12,059 nucleotides of DNA from Auxenochlorella pyrenoidosa (lineage: Eukaryota > Chlorophyta > Trebouxiophyceae > Chlorellales > Chlorellaceae). The DNA is taken from NCBI GenBank assembly GCA_001430745.1, contig KQ482063.1, positions 1,058,041 to 1,070,099 of the forward strand, written 5' to 3'. Below are positions 1 to 8,800 of the stretch, one piece after another. The translations under genes were made by a program, and so were the position numbers. Numbering within the stretch: the stretch's first letter is position 1; each line of letters opens with the position of its first letter. The notes under the pieces are model-generated. The model was not told the origin of the DNA. It was given only the letters and a program-made list of their open reading frames with translations, and did no database searches.

Positions 1-1585
1 GCTGCAGCACCGGGTTTGGCTTGGCCGCGTCCCCGGCGCTGCCGCCGTCCAGGTGCTGCCGGGCCGCGTCGGCATCCCCCCCGGCGGCCTCGCGCTTCAG
101 GGGCAGCAGGATGGTGCTGCCCGCCACGCCGTTTGCCTCCTCGGCGCTGCCGCCGGCGTGCCGCGGCGCGATGCCAGACTCCAGGGCAGACACGCCGTCG
201 TCGTGGCCCCCCAGCTGGCGGAGCCCCAGCCGCTGGTCCCCCAGGCTGCCGGTGTCCACCTCTGCGGTGAACAGCCCCTGGGACTGCAGGCACGAGCTGC
301 AGGGCGGGAGGGGGGCGCCAGCAAGCCGCGCAGGTCGGTCAGCGGCGCCATGCTGAGCCCAGGGCGGAGGCCGCGGAGGCCGCGGGCACACAGCACAGCG
401 AGGCAGCTGGCGGGGGGGGCCAGCAGACGAGCACGCGCGCAGAACAGGCAGCTTGCACACACACACACGCAGGGAACGCACACACACAGGGCGCTCCCTC
501 ACATGATCCAGCCGACCATGCCCGCAAAGTTGACGTCTGGGTCGGTGAGCACCACCTCAAACACGCCCAGGCACGCGTCGCGCGCCGCGCTGGCGTACAG
601 CGGCATGAAGAGCGTGGAGTGCACGCGGCAGCGCTGCGCAGGGGGCAGGGCAGGCGGCATGCTGCGCGGTCAGGACGGGGTCTGTGCCGGGGCCAAGCGC
701 ACGTACGACCCCACAGGGGGGTGGGGGTAGGGGCCGCGCTTGCCGTCCTGCCTTGCACACACAGGAAGTACGCCAGCGCTGCCACATGCAGCTTGCCCCC
801 CCCCCCCCTGCCGCCCACCACCCTGCAGCCCACCTGCGCCTCTGCCGCCCGCAGGTACACGTGTTGGTCGTACCGCTGCACGTGGTTGCTCATCTCCGGC
901 TCCCCGCTGGTGAACACGCGCCCCACTGCAGCAGGGCGGCACGGCGTGCACGCAGCGCTGACGCGCGCGGCGCCACTTAAGCGGCCGAGGCTGGCGGCAC
1001 TGCAGCGCGCCACAAGCGTCGCACCCCGGCAGGCCACGGGCACTTGAGCTCAATCGCGGCCTGCGCAGCGCGCACGCGCACACGCACGCATGCCCGCCTA
1101 CGTGCCGCGCAGCACCCACCTGCGCCCATCTGCTGCGGCTTGGTCACGTCGGTGGAGAACTTGTACTTGCAGGAGATGCAGCGGAAGAGCGCCAGCAGGT
1201 CGCCCACGCCGTTGATGGAGTACGGCAGGCCCTGCGTGTTGAGCACCACGCCGCCATCCTCGCCAGGCTCGGGCAGCCAGATCTGTGGAGGGGCAGACGG
1301 GAAGGGCGGCGGGTGAGGGGACGGCACTGCTGAGCTGCGACGCACGTTGCAGCAGCGGCGAGAGCGTCAGGTGCCCCAGCAAGGGTGCCTGCCCCTGCAC
1401 ACCCTGTGCTGGGCCCCCGTTTTCACAGCTAGGAGGTGCTGCAACTCCTGGCCTGGGCAGCCTACCTGCGCCAGCGACCCCGAGCGGTTGGAAGCCAGCG
1501 AGTTGTTAAAGTCGCTCAGCGCTGAGGCCAGCTTTGAAACGTATGGGCTGGCTGGGCCATCCTGGAAGCCCGCCTGCCCCGCCAT
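1..1585 (-). CDS. NLP: NIN-like (NLP/NIT2-type) RWP-RK transcription factor, N-terminal part, 3' end outside window
   Basis: Predicted nuclear regulator of nitrate and nitrogen genes; only its N-terminal sensor region is present. Exons, reading down the minus strand: 1585-1466, 1282-1120, 925-834, 633-503, 296-1 (open at the edge). All junctions are GT-AG and phases agree, giving 267 residues. The start is ATG at 1585, with an in-frame TGA two codons upstream. Residues about 37-45 (SLAQIWLPE) match the 'LAQVW.P' opening of the plant NLP GAF-like domain. GRVF at 96-99 matches 'LPGRVF', and CLGVFEVVLT at 146-155 matches the 'CLGVVE' strand. A low-complexity Gly/Ala/Asp linker follows in exon 5. 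In plants this region senses nitrate and the RWP-RK and PB1 domains lie further on; neither is visible here, so the assignment rests on the GAF-like module. The domain begins only about 35 residues from the start, much shorter than the leader of land-plant NLPs. Family is well supported; orthology to Chlamydomonas NIT2 is inference. Confidence 0.82.
460..489 (-). repeat. (TG)n-rich tract in NLP intron 4
   Basis: The plus strand shows two CA-repeat blocks split by a short non-repeat, so the sense strand of this minus-strand gene is TG-rich. The tract lies just inside the 5' half of the intron 502-297. Confidence 0.85.
796..808 (-). repeat. G13 run with nearby G-triplets on the sense strand of NLP intron 3
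   Basis: Thirteen C on the plus strand, hence G13 on the NLP transcript, 25 bases after the donor at 833. Between donor and run the sense strand carries three further GGG tracts separated by 4-5 bases, so the segment fits the four-tract G-quadruplex pattern. Confidence 0.7.
1064..1092 (-). repeat. Alternating TG/CG tract in NLP intron 2
   Basis: A purine-pyrimidine alternating stretch (cgcgcacgcgcacacgcacg on plus, TG/CG on the sense strand) within the intron 1119-926. It is of the type that can adopt Z-DNA and resembles the TG tracts of other introns here. Confidence 0.7.
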
Positions 1586-2235
1586 TCCTCACAAGGCAAG
1601 CTCCTCTGCAGGTGGCGCGCAGCAGGTAATGTGCGGGTAAGGGGAGGCAAAGCCCGACTGGCTGCGGGCGGGACGCCACGGCGGCACCTCGGCAGAGGAG
1701 GTTGCCTGCGCGGCCGCCCGCCCGAACTCGCCACCAAAACATCCCTGAGCGCTGCTGGCTGTTCCACGCCGCCAGGGACGACGGAAGCACGGCCGGGGGT
1801 GGCGTGTGTGCATCCGAGCTTGCAAACGGGGAGCCCTTGGCCGATTAATTTGCCGCCTGCAGTCAAGATATATTAGCACTCGCCTGGGCAGCGGTAGCTG
1901 CTTGAGCGGCGGCGGTGGCCGCTCTTGCGTCGTGGCTCCTCTCTGTGTTGCTTGCTGTCGCTACTGTCGAGAGTTCACGCCCTCATGTCGGCAGCGGAGC
2001 CCCTGTGAGTGCACGGCTTTGGCTGCCGCCACTGCGACCCCGCCCGTGGCACCTGGTGGAGCAGCTAGCAATGGTGCTCGGAATGGATTACAGCTCGCAG
2101 CGGTTGTAAGCCTGGGCGGAAGGTGGCCTCTTGACATCTTGGGAGCACAGCGGCGGCATCATAGCGCAGCCCGCCAGCTGCCCATTCCTAGAATTCTGTC
2201 ACCCGGCTGCAGGCCACGAGCTTTGGTACCAGGGT
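1586..2235. other. Spacer: NLP 5' leader and promoter, 3' flank of rhodanese gene
   Basis: No exon chain could be built here on either strand. The minus strand has an acceptor-like site (cacctgcag) at about 1608, just before the NLP start, so a 5'-leader intron is possible but no matching donor can be chosen. The plus-strand open frame near 1915 begins with GTG and lacks any recognisable family. Confidence 0.45.
1865..1876 (-). promoter_or_regulatory. Possible TATA-like element of the NLP gene
   Basis: The minus strand reads taatatatc at 1875-1867, an AT island in GC-rich DNA about 280 bases upstream of the NLP ATG. Position and composition suit a core promoter with a 5' leader of about 250 bases. 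The element is nearly symmetrical, so it could equally serve the plus strand, where I see no gene. No transcription start is demonstrable from sequence. Confidence 0.3.
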
Positions 2236-2240
2236 TTACA
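2236..2240 (-). terminator. TGTAA polyadenylation signal of the rhodanese gene
   Basis: The minus strand reads TGTAA at 2240-2236, 107 bases beyond the TAA stop at 2349-2347. TGTAA is the standard chlorophyte poly(A) signal and cleavage usually follows within about 10-20 bases. This gives a short 3' UTR and supports the placement of the tiny last exon. Confidence 0.6.
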
Positions 2241-2346
2241 AACAAACAAAAGGAATTCCTAAAGACATGAGCAATCGCATGCTGTAAATGAGCTGGCTGA
2301 GAGCACGCTGTCGCCCAGGACGGCTTCAAAGGGAAGGGAATCAAAT

Positions 2347-4906
2347 TTACTGCTTGTTGAAGAAGTCACCTGCGGAGCATGAGGGGAAGCCAGGAAGCTA
2401 TGGTTTGCGGGGCGGCACGCCAGACAAGGACCCAGCAGGCCAGCAAGGACCCGCATGGACAAAAGGCACATCTCATCTGGCCCCGTGGCCCGTAGCAACG
2501 TGGCCCGCAGCCCATCTCGGATCTGCAAGCTGGCCCCTCGCCGCCGGCATGCAAGGTTTGCCACCACACCTGCCGGCCCCACTTGCCCTGCCAGTTGGCA
2601 GCATACTTTGGTCAAGCTGACCTCAAACCCGCTCAAGTTGCTTGTCGATGAAAAAGGGTAGCCATGGGGGACGCAATGTTGCGCCCACCTTACCACCCCT
2701 CCCCAAATCCCCCCTTGGTACTGCCCACACTCGTTGAAAAAGTCCAGTCGTGCTCGCCCCACCCATCCTTCAACACCACCGCCCTGCTTCGGCTCACCCG
2801 TGGGCGTCTCTGCAGTGTTGGGCGTGCGGCCGGAGCCGGTGCCGTCGTACTCGCCATCCATGGGCATGCCGCTGCAGTGGGGAGGCGGGGGACGGCATGT
2901 GGTTAGCAGACAGATGTCAAAGCTGCGCATTGCAGGCATGACAGCCCTGCAACCCGCTGCTGTCCAAGCTTCTTGTCACAGAAATGACAGCCCTGCAACC
3001 CGATGCCTTGAGATGGTGCTGCTTAAGATGGCAGTGAGCCTGGCTTGCATCGCAACGGCTCAAAAGGAGCATGCGGTGAGGGCAGGCTTGACCCGACAGC
3101 CACGCACAGGCAGCGCGCACGCAGGCTGCCCCACCTCTTATACCAGCCAAAGACGCCGCCCTCCAAGTGAAGCACGCGGTCAGCAGGCAGCGCGCTGGTG
3201 GCAAGCACCTGCAAGCCGGGGGCAAGGTGGAAGCCAGCGGCAGCCCAGGGGTATGGGTCCAGGCAAGCACCACCACACAGCGCAAGCTGCCTCACACGGC
3301 GACACGGCGCTGCACTGTGGCACAGCCATGCCAAAGCTGCACCGCTCTGGGCCAGCCTGTAGTGCCTGCGCCGCTCTCCCAGGGTGCGCACCTTCCAAGC
3401 CGCCTTGAGGCTCCGAGACACCTGCAACCGCAGCCAGCGGACGCATGAGGCACATCAGATGACAAGAGGGGGCTGGGGCCGGCAGCACAGCAAGCCTATT
3501 GTTGCAAAGCGAGCCAGACCTTTCGGCAAGACATGCCCCGCCATCCCAGCAGTGACCCACCTTGCCCTGCGGGAAGGAGACAGTTGGCTGCAGCGTGCCG
3601 CCGGCCTCGCAAGCCAGGATCACCTGCAGCGGAACAGAAGCAGGGGTGCAGAGGGGTGACTCTTCTGAGCAGCTGCTCTCTCATGCTGTTGACGCTGCGG
3701 TGGTGGCGCAATCTAGAGGCTGGGGCTTAGAGCGAGCAGGTGGAGGTGAGAGGCTGGGCTGGCAGAGGCGGAAAGGCACCGGGTGCAGGGGACGGGGGGG
3801 GGGGGGGGGCAGCGGTGCCGCACCGACTTGCCGCCTGCTGCCGCCGCAGCAATCTGCGCGGGCAGGTCAGCGTTGGCCTTGGTGGGGACGACGCCGTTGG
3901 CCTTGCAGGCCAGCCACTGTGGCAGGGGCAGGGTCGGGGTGCAGGGGGCACGCGCTGGGTGAGGGACGAGGCATGCTGGCGGCCCAGCCCTGGCCAGATC
4001 ACATCACAGGGGATGTGCGCGCACGTGGCGTGCACGACGAGGCTCGCTCCACAGGCGATGCAGGTGTGCGCGTGGGCCGCGCGCCTGGGCGAGCGTGCCG
4101 CCTCACCTTGCCCCACTCGCCCGGGGAGGAGGGCGCGTCGATGACGACAAAGGCGGGCACGTGCACCGCGCCCTTGGGCCGGCCCTGCAGAGGGCGGTGT
4201 GGGTGGGGGCAAGCATGCCAGGGGTCGCACCAGAGCTTGGAGGCGGGAGCTCCATTACACACACGTGCAGGGTGCCACATACTGCGGGCCTGCCACCATC
4301 GCCGCTCCAGCAGCACAACAGACGGCCTGCTGCGTCACCCGAGCGTGGAACGGGTGTGTGCTTGCCCCTCCCTGCCCTCGCTTGAAGCACAGCATGCACC
4401 GCCGCTGCTCCCGGCCCCTCCCCGTCCCCAGCTCGCCTTGTCAAAGTCCTCCTTTGGCCGCACATCGATCACCACCGCCTTGCCCAGCTGCGCCATGTCA
4501 AACGCCTCCTCGGGGCTGACAGTGCGGGTGCCGTACTTGCCAGACAGCTCGGCGTAGATGGACTCCCAGGCAGGGTACTTGCCATCCGCCTGCAGGCAGA
4601 GGTGAAGGTGCAGGGTGGGAAGGCGGTGCAGCGCAGGCCCAGGGCGACTGCTGCGGGGAATCGAGGTGTTTGCTTGGGCGGGCAGGGCTTGATGGCAACC
4701 TCATTCTCAACTTCACGATGGCGTCAACGGACTTTGGGCAGCCCCTGACTTGCCTTGACCTCGGTCGAGGCGGCCTGGCAGCGCAGCTGGCGGCGGGGCG
4801 CTGCAGGGCGAGCGCTGGACGGCGCAGCGGGCGTGAAGCCGCGCCGAGAGGCTTGGGGCCGGGCACAAGGTGCTGCCGCGGTCGCCCGGTAGGCTGTGGA
4901 CTGCAT
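2347..4906 (-). CDS. STR14: Plastid rhodanese-like domain protein (STR14-like), nine exons, 244 residues
   Basis: Predicted chloroplast single-domain rhodanese (sulfurtransferase fold). Exons down the minus strand: 4906-4760, 4589-4437, 4184-4107, 3916-3824, 3623-3561, 3421-3392, 3208-3135, 2871-2798, 2369-2347; all phases agree. Residues 1-45 are Arg/Ala/Ser-rich with almost no acids, typical of a transit peptide. The fold shows IDVRP at 90-94, a catalytic-loop Cys162 in LACEAGGT, SRSLKAAW at 180-187, HLEGG at 202-206 and GWYK at 209-212. This order matches the Arabidopsis STR14 group ('CSSAGTMKPTQNLPEGQQSRSL ... FHLEGG'), as I recall it. The tail GRTPNTAETPTGDFFNKQ ends the protein. Exon 2 ends in a GC donor (AAG|GCGAGC). 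Exon 1 could instead end at 4754 with another GC donor (AAG|GCAAGT), adding Val-Lys. Family is secure; its sulfur donor and acceptor are unknown, and many plant members have no proven activity. Confidence 0.87.
2938..3002. repeat. Direct repeat, two 19-base copies, in rhodanese intron 7
   Basis: The sequence atgacagccctgcaacccg occurs exactly at 2938-2956 and again at 2984-3002, a 46-base offset with a 27-base spacer. It lies inside the intron spanning 3134-2872. On the sense (minus) strand each copy contains gttgcag followed by GG, so each resembles a 3' splice site. It is probably a local duplication. Confidence 0.85.
3794..3809 (+). repeat. G16 homopolymer (C16 on the sense strand) in rhodanese intron 4
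   Basis: Sixteen consecutive G on the plus strand, inside the intron 3823-3624. On the transcript this is a C-run about 15 bases after the donor. Its length is prone to sequencing error and to slippage. Confidence 0.9.
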
Positions 4907-5813
4907 GGTTGCTGTTTCTGCGGCTGCAAGCCTGCTGGCAGATCGGGCTAAAGTGGGATATCTAGCGGCGATGTGTGCCAACTCCTTCCAAGCTCCTCTG
5001 ATTGGTCGTGGTTGCTTGGCCCCTGTTTCGCTTGCCGATTTGCCAGCTGCCCGGTGCTGCATCCTGCTGAGGCACCCCAGCACGCACGTCACTCGCCTCG
5101 GTGGTTCCGCAGTAACCTTTGGAGGAAATGACGTCGTTTCGTTCAACCTCGTGATCGGATGCTCCTGAAGCTGGGCCAATGTACTCGCCAGGTTCACGCC
5201 CAGGTCACGCCCTTCTTGCGCCTGTGGCGCCTGGCCCCAAGCAGCCTGTTACGCCCCCAAGGCAAACTGGATCAAACGTTGGTCTGGATATGCGGCGTTC
5301 AGGGCTGTTGATGGTCGCTGCGTGCTGCTCCAGCGCAGGTGTTGCGCCCGCAACGCAGGCGGAAATTTGCTGTTTCCTTCGCCTGTGCCAAACAGAGCTC
5401 TCCCTTGTCGTATGGAACCAGCACATCAATCAGCAATAGGCAGTATTTTTCGAGCACCTGGCTTACAAACCATTGCAAGCCGACACTGCGGGAATCATGG
5501 CGGCGCCTGCGCCCTTCTTGGCTGGTCAGAGAGCCAACAGACCCAAACTGTGCAAGATGACAGGTGGCCGTGTCTGCGCCAGACGGTCTGTGAGATAAGA
5601 TAGGGGCAGCCTAAAGCTCAGTGGGCCTATGGCAGTTCGCGGACTGGCCAGCTCACTGCGCGCTGCGAGCCCAGGCGGGACTTGGCGCCGGCAGCCTTGG
5701 CATGCATGGAAAGGCGGCTTACTTGTTCTCGATCGCTCGTGCTACCTTCTCCGAGGATTTTAGGCAGGCTTCACCAAAACAAGGTCACCTGCCCAGTGCT
5801 GCACGCCCACCGC
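4907..5813. promoter_or_regulatory. Divergent intergenic region between rhodanese and ankyrin genes
   Basis: 907 bases separate the two start codons, which point away from each other. The minus strand has CCAAT at 5005-5001, 95 bases upstream of the rhodanese ATG. An ACGT-core palindrome GACGTC sits in TGACGTCG at 5129-5136, the type bound by bZIP factors. A plus-strand CCAAT is at 5176-5180. No TATA box is clear and no exon chain with transit-peptide or domain character is visible. If the ankyrin gene starts at the in-frame ATG at 5706, the spacer shortens to 799 bases. Confidence 0.45.
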
Positions 5814-8800
5814 ATGTCGCGCCCAGAGCCTCGGGCTGAACCCGAGCCGGCGGCACGAGAAGTTTACCGACTGCTCCTCAGAGCGTGTTTCTCCAAAGAC
5901 CTGGCCGCTCTGCAGAGAGCGCTGGCTGGGCGCGGCGCTGACGACACAGTCGACACCGCCTACACAGGCAGCGACAGCTTTCTGATCACTCCCTCCACCC
6001 TCTCGCCCATTGTGACGGCGGCCCTTGGCTTACCAACAGGCCCAACGCAGGGCCTCGCACCGCTGCATGCAGCCGTGCTCACGGGGTTTCCAGCTGGAGT
6101 GAAGCTGCTGCTCGCGGCAGGAGTGCCGCCTGACAGCCGAACGTGAGGGACGCCTGCAAGTAGTACATGCAGCTTGTTTGAGGTTGCTGTGGCCTGCCTG
6201 GGGGGCGGCAGGATTTTCGTTACACCACAGCCAGAGCGCTGAGCACGCACCCTGCACCCCGCCCTGCAGCGGCGGGGCAGCCGCCATCAAGCGCGCCGTG
6301 CAGCTGTACCCCTGCGCTCACGTCAAGCTGGTGCAGCGCTGGTGGGGCGGCCTGCGGGGCGGCAGCACCGCCCTGGCGCTGGCCCTTGACACGCTGGAGC
6401 TGGTCCGCCGGCGGGAGCGCGGCGACCGAGGCGAGTGGCCGTACATGCGCTGGCAGATGCCGGCCAGGCCGGTGCTGGTTTCTGGGCATTGGGGCGGCAT
6501 GTCTGCCCATAACCATGTGAGCGTGGCGTACTTGTGTTCTGGGCCTGCCAGGGCTCTGTCCCGCAGCACACAGCAGGCTCGTCGCACTCGTACACCATCC
6601 TCATATGGTTGTGGGCAAACGTGCCGCCCACATGCACAGACCCCGATATACTCAAAGGGTGCACCCGCTGCACCCGGCTGCATCGCGGCTCCAGCACCGC
6701 TGGGCCCCCCCTCCTACTGCAGACAACCGCTACGGCCGCTTCCTGGCGGGCTACCGGCTGTGTGTGGAGGTGCTGCTGGAGGGTGGGGCAGACCCGCTGC
6801 TGCGAGCTGACGCTACAGGGCCAGTCACGGTGCTTGGCAGCCACCCCCGAAGCGACCTCTGGGAGGCTGTGCTGCGCCGCCGCCTGCACTGGCTGCTGGC
6901 CAGCCCGGCAGGGAGCCAGAGCACAGGCGGGACAGGGCAGGGGTGCAGCAGCGGCGCAGCTGCTGCCGACGATGTGTGCAGCGGATCCCATGGATGCCAG
7001 CCCCTGGACCGAAGACCCAGTGCACAAGCGGCGTCAGCAGTGCGCTGGCTGGGCGGCCTCAGCATGACCCAGGCTGCCGACCTGCTCTTCGCTGCTGCCG
7101 CTGTGGGGGAGCCCGAGCAGGCAGCAGAGCTGGTGCGGCTTGCAGCGCCACTCACCCCAGCACAGGCAGAGGTCATGCTGCGCACGCTGGCCGACTGGCA
7201 CCGCTACACATTCAACCAGGCCCAGGTGCGGCAGGCCGCCCTCGGCTTTCACAAACTTGTGCCAAGCATGGTGCCAGCCGCAGAGGCAGGCAGACTGGTT
7301 GGTCCCTGTGGTTGTGCATGCCGCTGCAGCCTGCGCCGTGCATGTGCGATGCTGTGCACCTGCACCGCCCACGCCTGCTCCTCCCCGCTCCCCGTTCCCT
7401 GCACCCAGGCGCAGCTGGTGTGCTGCCTCCTGGACGCCTGCGAGCCAGGGCTCTCTGCAGCGGCGCTGGCCAGCGCTGACCTGGCGCAGCAGGGGCTTGA
7501 GGACCTGCTGTGCAGCGTGGCCGAGGTGCCGCACCTGGGGGCGGTGCAGCGGCTGCTGGCCCTGGGCGCGCCCCTCGCTTGGGACACCCTGCTCACCGCC
7601 GCCAGGCACGCGGCGCGCAAGCGGCGCGAGGAGGACAGCGCAGAGCAGCGGGCGCGGCCGTCGCGCTTTGTTCTGCTGGTTGGGCCGGGGGAGGGTGCAG
7701 CGGAGGGAGCAGAGGAAGAGGCGGCGCCCGTGCCAGAGGCAGAGGAAGGAGCAGCGGTAGTTGGGGGGGCACAGGCAGCGGCAGCTGCTGTACCGGCGGC
7801 CAGCCAGCTGGGGCGGGATCCTCCCGAGGCGTGGGCCGCGCTCGAGGTGCTGCGGGCGCTGCTGCGGGGCGCAGCCGCCCTGCCCCAGCCCGAGCTGGGC
7901 ACCCCTGAGGCGGCGGTGGAGCTAGAGGATGACTCCTGCGCCTTTGCCTGGCTCGCGGCGCGGCGCACCCAGGTGAGCACACGCCCATGCACGCCCCGTT
8001 GCTGCGCCCCCGACAGCCTGGGTGTCATTCATCGTGTCTGCAGCTGGACCGCCACCCAGCACACCGCCGTTGCCAGTCAAAAGCCCCTCCCCCGCCCCGC
8101 CCCCCCCCTCCTGTGCCCCCTTGGGCCTCCCCCCCGCACCCCCACCCCCGACTCCCACCCCACCCGACTCACACCCAACCATCCATGCACCACCCTTCGT
8201 TGTGTATGCTGCATGGGTGCAACCATGCTGCGCTGCCGTGCTTCAGCATCCAGCGGCCGCCCTCCCGGCCCTCCATGCCTGCAGGGCAGCTCCGAGGACT
8301 GGCCCCCGGTGTACAGCGAGCGGCGCCTGGTGGCGGCGGCAGAGCTGCTGCTGGCGGCTGGGTACCGCCCCGCTCGGCTGGCCTGGGCCTGGCACCTGCC
8401 CGAGGGGGCGCAGGAGCCGCTGCTGCTGCGGGACTACTGCCCGTTTGACGAGGCGGTGGCGGCGCAGGGCACGCAGCTGTCAAGGTGGGATCGCTGGGAA
8501 GCTGGGGCAGGGACACTTTGGGTGTTTGGTATGTGTTGTGTGTGTGTGTGTGTGGCGGTGGTGAGGGCTTGGGTTGACCGGGGAGAGAGTTTGGGGGGAT
8601 GCTCGCTGCGCCTGTCCCGCGTGCACAAGGTGTTGTCCTCTGAGGACGAGCCACGCAGCCACCACAGCGGCGGCCTGGATGCCACCTGATTGCTGCCTTG
8701 CAGGATGCTGCGCCTGGCGGTGGACCGCCCTCCCTGGTCCCTGGCCTCCCACCACCACTTCCCGCCCGCGTTCCGAGACGCCACCAGGACCGTCCTGCTG

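Noticed and set aside
53..730. 225-codon plus-strand frame at the left end
   Set aside because: It is antisense to NLP exons 4 and 5; the minus strand there has correct splice sites and a recognised GAF-like domain.
1915..2109. 64-codon plus-strand frame with a signal-peptide-like N-terminus
   Set aside because: It starts with GTG, not ATG, lies in a spacer, and has no supporting promoter, splice or homology signal. A hydrophobic start is easily produced by GC-rich DNA.
3562..4557. 331-codon open frame on the plus strand
   Set aside because: It runs antisense through rhodanese exons 2-5 and their introns and contains the G16 run; it has no domain character.
6501..6640. Hairpin arms as a duplicated coding exon (both arms can be read with a shared Gly-Gly...Ala-His-Asn-His pattern)
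   Set aside because: Differences fall at all codon positions rather than third positions, no phase-compatible splice sites enclose either arm, and the two readings lie on opposite strands.
6605..8689. Single 694-codon plus-strand frame as one uninterrupted ankyrin protein
   Set aside because: Parts of it (7298-7408, 7973-8284, 8485-8689) have intron composition with good donors and acceptors in phase; splicing removes low-complexity Cys/Pro segments and joins conserved-looking exons.
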